Assembly: GCF_024582835.1 (NCBI RefSeq)
Contig: NZ_CP102097.1
Location: 992,001 to 1,056,000 of the forward strand
Direction: 5' to 3'
Length of the DNA: 64,000 bases
Source of the DNA: Vibrio japonicus
Lineage (GTDB): Bacteria; Pseudomonadota; Gammaproteobacteria; Enterobacterales; Vibrionaceae
Position 1 is the first letter of the stretch; the number at the start of each line of letters is the position of its first letter. The notes under the pieces are model-generated. The model saw only the letters and a program-made list of their open reading frames with translations, had not been told where the DNA came from and made no database searches. The translations under genes were made by a program, and so were the position numbers. This document shows, piece by piece, positions 60,564 through 64,000 of this stretch.

Positions 60564-61241
60564 ATGGAAAATTTTCGAATATTTGATGAGTCCGACTTAG
60601 AAGAGTGGGTAACCAATAACCCTGAAGGGTTAATTGTGAACTCAAACCCAAGTGGGTTTAGCTCTAAATATATTGTCTTGCATCGCTCTAGCTGTGAGTC
60701 TTTTTCAAAAACAGGTCGCTCACAAATTACTTACTCTAAGTACTGTTTTGAAAATGCCCATATTCTATACCTTGAACTCCAAACGTTAGGTATAGATCTT
60801 AAGGGTGTGCGCATGGGCTGCACGACATGCCATGTAAATCGATTTATACCAGTACAAGATAAGAAAGATTTAGATTTAAAAGTCAATCAGCTGCTGAAAA
60901 CTGGGCTTCAATCTAAGCCGAAGGGAAACGATAAGCCTCAAGAATCAAACTCTACAATTACTGCTTATTTACGAGATCCTCAGGTTGTAGCATGGGTTAA
61001 AAATCGAGCTAAAGGTAGTTGTGAGTTGTGTATGAAAAATGCGCCTTTTCTCAACAAAGATGGTTTCCCATACCTAGAGGTTCACCATGTAAAGCCTCTA
61101 TCTGAGGGCGGAAAAGATGTTGTGAAAAACTGTGTTGCTCTTTGTCCTAACTGCCACAGAGAGGCTCACTATTCGCAGGAAAGTAGTACTATTGCACAAA
61201 GGCTTGCTCGTATTGGCGCTAAATTAGACAAATTTGCCTAA
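60564..61241 (+). CDS. HNH-endonuclease domain protein (C62)
   Basis: 225 aa. The C-terminal ~60 residues are an HNH domain: SCELCMKNAPF, then LEVHHVKPLSEGGKDVVKNCVALCPNCHREAH, with zinc cysteine pairs and the catalytic HH and N. The N-terminal ~115 residues include a second CTTCH pair and may give specificity (IVLHRSSCESFSKTGR). Resembles McrA-like solo nucleases, so restriction of modified or foreign DNA is a reasonable inference. Confidence 0.83.
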   Translation: MENFRIFDESDLEEWVTNNPEGLIVNSNPSGFSSKYIVLHRSSCESFSKTGRSQITYSKYCFENAHILYLELQTLGIDLKGVRMGCTTCHVNRFIPVQDKKDLDLKVNQLLKTGLQSKPKGNDKPQESNSTITAYLRDPQVVAWVKNRAKGSCELCMKNAPFLNKDGFPYLEVHHVKPLSEGGKDVVKNCVALCPNCHREAHYSQESSTIAQRLARIGAKLDKFA

Positions 61242-61360
61242 CAAAGCATTTAAGAGTGATTCCCAACGCTTGGCATTTTCAGTTCAAGGTTAGGTTTTGT
61301 GTTTACGGTGCAATGGTTTAGGTTTAGTGGTAGCGTTGCTCACACCTTAATGCGGCGTTA
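61239..61360 (+). repeat. attC of C62
   Basis: Type A with GTGATTC. Confidence 0.92.
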
Positions 61361-61711
61361 TACGCAGAGTGAGTTTTTGCTGATTATTCCTTGTGCCAAA
61401 GTCCCCTTTTCTTGTGGTTCATCACTTTGTATTTCCTTGTGTTTTCGTTAAATCATCAGGTAATGTCCCCGAAGCCTTCTCGCTCAAATTCGACGCGATA
61501 GTGTTTGTTGAAACTCAGCCCTATCAAGTAATCTGCCCAAAAGCTTACGTGCTTGCTGAAGTTCTGTTTTCTTTGGTGTTGTGTGTTTCAAGTGCGCTTC
61601 AATCAAAAATCGCTGAATGTCTTAGTCTCACAAAAGTGCATCAATACACATAAAAATTCGTGCTTACAAAGTGGAGCTTGGCTTAAAATCGTAGCTTCAG
61701 CGTTGGGCGTA
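61358..61711 (+). other. ORF-less cassette C63
   Basis: 350 bp. A weak GTG-started frame (61393-61653, 86 aa) has no ribosome site and no recognisable features. It looks distantly like the C11 family in layout (TTCTGTTTTCTTTGGTGTTG, then GTTTCAAGTG) but lacks its paired stems. Confidence 0.5.
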
Positions 61712-61833
61712 TAACAAAGCATTTAAGCGCGATTCACAACGCGTGGCATTTTTGGTTTGCGTAGAATTTTGTGTTTAAGGCGCAATGCGGTAGCCGTTGT
61801 GTATTGCGTTGTTCACGCCTTAATGCGGCGTTA
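61712..61833 (+). repeat. attC of C63
   Basis: Type C-like with GCGCGATTC. Confidence 0.92.
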
Positions 61834-61857
61834 TGCCTATGAGGATATTGAAAAAGT

Positions 61858-62838
61858 ATGGCAAATGAAGAAATGCTCAAATATGTAGAAGAAGAAAAAC
61901 GTAAGAATCGTGAGTACTCTTTAGCATACGAGGAATTGAACGAAAGACAGCATTCGTTACAGCAACAAATTGCTAAACAACAAGCACTACTAAACGAGCA
62001 AGAGAAAGAACTTAATCTTAACCGTAACCGGTTAAAGACAGAGCAAATGAGACATGAGAAAGAACTCATGATGGAAAGTCGTGAGCGAGAGCAGTTCTAT
62101 GAAGAACGTGAGAAAGAGCTCATGTCTAGGCGACAGCAAGTAGAGGCTCAGTTAAACGAGCAAAAAGCCGACCTAAATGCATTCATGGACCAGAAGCAGA
62201 GGGAGATTGCAGAAAAAGAAAAGCAGCTAGAAGCTGCTTACGTTGAGTTGGCACAAGAAAGAGAGAGATATACAGAGGAAAGTAGAAGGAAAATTGAAAG
62301 TAAATCTCAAGACTATGTGAACACTGCCTTGACAGGACTTGAATCGAAAGAAAATAGCTTTCATTGGCTAGCAAAAATGTGGTCTTGTATTGGAGCTGTA
62401 TCTATAGTTCTCGGTGTGTTGTTTATGATTGCATCGACATTTTATGGATCTGATAACTTCCATAATATTCAAGGCTTTAGTTGGACATATTTCCTATATA
62501 TTACATTCAGAGGACTTATTGTAGTCGCAATGTTTATTGCATTGGCGCGATATGCTTTTGTTTTTAGCAATTCATACATGCATGAATCATTGAAAAATTC
62601 CGAGCGACGACATGCCATTAATTTTGGAAAGTTTTACTTAGAAGCATATGGTGCGAATGCTAGCTGGGATCAGGTAAAGGAAGCCTTCCAACACTGGAAT
62701 ATAAGTAGTGATAGTGCATTTACAAAACGAAATACTTCAGATTTTGATCCTAAAGTTATGGAAAATGTAGTGGAACTGAGCAAGGCGTTATCAAAAGATG
62801 CTAATAACAATAAAACTGAGTCCGTCAATCAACAATAG
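61858..62838 (+). CDS. coiled-coil membrane protein (C64)
   Basis: 326 aa. Residues 1-155 are a long charged coiled coil (QQQIAKQQALLNEQEKELNL, REREQFYEEREKELMSRRQ), followed by two membrane segments (about 172-192, 208-232) and a ~90-residue soluble tail with SERRHAINFGKFYLEAYG. This recalls membrane-bound sensor/effectors in defence islands, but no family is identified. Confidence 0.7.
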   Translation: MANEEMLKYVEEEKRKNREYSLAYEELNERQHSLQQQIAKQQALLNEQEKELNLNRNRLKTEQMRHEKELMMESREREQFYEEREKELMSRRQQVEAQLNEQKADLNAFMDQKQREIAEKEKQLEAAYVELAQERERYTEESRRKIESKSQDYVNTALTGLESKENSFHWLAKMWSCIGAVSIVLGVLFMIASTFYGSDNFHNIQGFSWTYFLYITFRGLIVVAMFIALARYAFVFSNSYMHESLKNSERRHAINFGKFYLEAYGANASWDQVKEAFQHWNISSDSAFTKRNTSDFDPKVMENVVELSKALSKDANNNKTESVNQQ

Positions 62839-62841
62839 GCA

Positions 62842-62961
62842 TAACAAACAATTTAAGAGTGATTCAGCACGCTTGGCATTTTTGGTTTGGGTTGAGTTTA
62901 GTGATTACGCTGGTTAAATTAAGTGTTGTGGTCGCGTGCTTCACACCTTAATTGGGCGTTA
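62842..62961 (+). repeat. attC of C64
   Basis: Type D. Ends GTTAAC. Confidence 0.92.
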
Positions 62962-63342
62962 ACTTACTGCATATAAAACAAAGCCTTAAAGTTAGCTTGA
63001 AATCTGGTCTTTAGATTATTCAACATACTTGTTTAAGTCGCTTGTGAACGTCTCAAAAATTGCCAAAGCTATTCTGGGTTCTGGGTTCTGGGTTCTGGGT
63101 TCTGGGTTCTGGGTTCTGGGTTCTGGGTTCTGGGTTTTTAGTTGGCGCTATTGGCAATGGTGAACGGCGAAAATAGCAATTCCAATCCAAGCATCGGTGG
63201 GTGAATTTCCGTGAGACTCTCAGGATGGCATTAATGGTTCAAATTCAAGCCAGTTCAAAGTTCGGCGTGGTTCCAAGGAAAGTTTCACTTTTCAGTTGTA
63301 GAATCACTTAGTAAACAGGCTAAAGTATTGAAAGTAATAAGT
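62959..63342 (+). other. ORF-less cassette C65
   Basis: 380 bp without a supported gene on either strand. Contains the 7-bp tandem repeat at 63072-63134. Confidence 0.6.
63072..63134. repeat. tandem repeat, 9 x TTCTGGG
   Basis: Nine exact copies of the 7-bp unit TTCTGGG, a simple-sequence array that should vary in length by slippage. Confidence 0.96.
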
Positions 63343-63465
63343 TAACAAGGCGTTCAAGAGGGACAGTCAACGCGTGGCGAATTTGGTTCAAATCTTGGCA
63401 TTTGTGTTTACGGTGGTAAATTGAAGTTTGGTGGTAGCGCGCTGCTGCCCCTTAACGCGGCGTTA
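63343..63465 (+). repeat. attC of C65
   Basis: Type B. Confidence 0.93.
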
Positions 63466-63499
63466 TGAGCTTTCAACGATAAAGAGTCTGGAGAGTATT

Positions 63500-63934
63500 T
63501 TGTTTGTAACTCGTCAAGCTGAATTAGATGACTATGAATTCCTATTTGAGCTTAAGAAGGCAGCTGAGTATGAGCCAATTAATGCGGTTTTCGGTTGGGA
63601 CGAATGTGTTCAACGGGATATCCATCGACAAGAGTGGGAAGATGGTAAGCCTAAAATTATTGAAATAAATGGTGAATCTATCGGTAGTTACTTGGTTCAA
63701 GAACATTCCGATTACTTATATTTTGGACGCTTTTTCTTACTGCCGCAGTTTCAAGGGAAAGGCTTAGGCAGCAAAATTTTAAAAGGTGTTGTTGAACTAG
63801 CGCATGAAAAGTCCTTGCCTATCAAGCTTTGTTATTTACAAGGCAATCGGGTAGGTCAGTTGTATTCAAGGTTTGGTTTTCAAGTAGTATGTCAAGACAA
63901 GCAGTTCGTGCATATGATTAAACCACGCTCATAA
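63500..63934 (+). CDS. GNAT N-acetyltransferase (C66)
   Basis: 144 aa from a TTG at 63500 (TGGAGAG upstream). YFGRFFLLPQFQGKGLGSKILKGVVELA is motif A with the loop QGKGLG; CYLQGNRVGQLYSRFGFQVV is motif B. Similar in length and layout to the C33 family (both have an INAVFGW/VDAVFGW segment), so probably a distant paralogue. Confidence 0.87.
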   Translation: MFVTRQAELDDYEFLFELKKAAEYEPINAVFGWDECVQRDIHRQEWEDGKPKIIEINGESIGSYLVQEHSDYLYFGRFFLLPQFQGKGLGSKILKGVVELAHEKSLPIKLCYLQGNRVGQLYSRFGFQVVCQDKQFVHMIKPRS

Positions 63935-64000
63935 CAAAGCGTTCAAGAGGGACAGTCAACGCGTGGCGAGTTTGGCTCAAGTCTTGGTATTTGGGTTTAC
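63932..64000 (+). repeat. attC of C66 (cut by window edge)
   Basis: 5' half of a type B site; the array goes on beyond the window. Confidence 0.9.

Larger units (their letters stand above)
18710..64000. other. chromosomal integron cassette array (C1 to C66, continues past window)
   Basis: At least 66 consecutive cassettes, each delimited by G^TTA at the end of an attC. The first bases of each cassette are complementary to the bases before its own attC (for example TTAGGC with GCCTAAC), which confirms the boundaries. Nearly all genes read left to right, away from intIA; C61 is the only complete cassette whose genes read the other way. Confidence 0.97.

Noticed and set aside
61393-61653. 86-aa GTG frame in C63
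   Set aside because: TTCCTT rather than a purine-rich site lies before the GTG, and the protein shows no fold-like pattern.
18713-64000. CRISPR array, from the many evenly spaced repeats
   Set aside because: Repeats are about 120 bp, spaced 0.4-1.4 kb apart with genes between, and start TAACAA and end GCGTTA: attC sites. No cas genes are present.

Overview
The window looks like the main chromosome of a Vibrio species. Three things point there. The thrS-infC-rpmI-rplT block is followed directly by an inward-facing integron integrase of the Vibrio IntIA type. A very long array of about 120-bp VCR-like attC sites follows the integrase. Many attC sites also carry the Vibrio-restricted DUF3265-type reading frame. 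The species cannot be fixed from what is visible.

Bases 1-17517 are ordinary chromosomal genes. In order they are: a truncated IclR regulator (-), divergent from a phosphate acetyltransferase and TauE/SafE exporter pair; an M14 metallopeptidase (-); a DUF808 membrane protein; a FrnE-like DsbA oxidoreductase (-); an intracellular GH13 glycosidase; a cupin-type AraC-like protein (-); a PlsC-type acyltransferase; an exported LRR-like repeat protein (-); a YfcZ/YiiS protein (-); a short TetR regulator; a response regulator fused to a CheC-like domain, overlapping a PAS protein; the NAD(P)HX repair enzyme NnrDE; then thrS-infC-rpmI-rplT, which ends at a strong terminator.

Bases 17525-64000 are a chromosomal integron (superintegron). 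intI is on the minus strand behind a near-perfect LexA box. The attI crossover lies at 18709/18710. I count 65 complete cassettes and most of a 66th, named C1 to C66 in order; the array runs off the right edge. Cassettes are 0.4-1.4 kb, each ending in an attC whose last GTTA marks the boundary. attC sites fall into recurrent types. Type A has GGGATTC near the 5' end and a central TTTACGGCACAAT-like stretch. Type B has GGGACAGTCAACGCG and a central GGTGGTAAATTGAAG. Type C has a central TATGCGTT and GGTATGCGG. Type D has GTGATTC and a central GGTTTGGGTT. There are also a few short or odd forms.

The cargo has four main groups: GNAT acetyltransferases (13 copies, 8 kinds); small membrane proteins; three toxin-antitoxin pairs (C28, C30, and C61 in reverse orientation); and candidate defence or nuclease genes (two HEPN proteins in C20 and C21, a PD-(D/E)XK-like protein in C60, an HNH protein in C62). 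Eight cassettes have no convincing ORF (C11, C15, C22, C55, C56, C57, C63, C65). C11, C15 and C57 share a conserved sequence that can form a pseudoknot or switching RNA structure.

The array has been reshuffled heavily. Six consecutive cassettes (C32 to C37) all recur singly downstream, often unchanged, and C1 and C4 have diverged relatives at C47 and C48. Three copies of one 1027-bp IS1595-family element sit in the array: one in an ORF-less cassette, one inside an attC, and one inside a GNAT gene. Each is flanked by an 8-bp target duplication.
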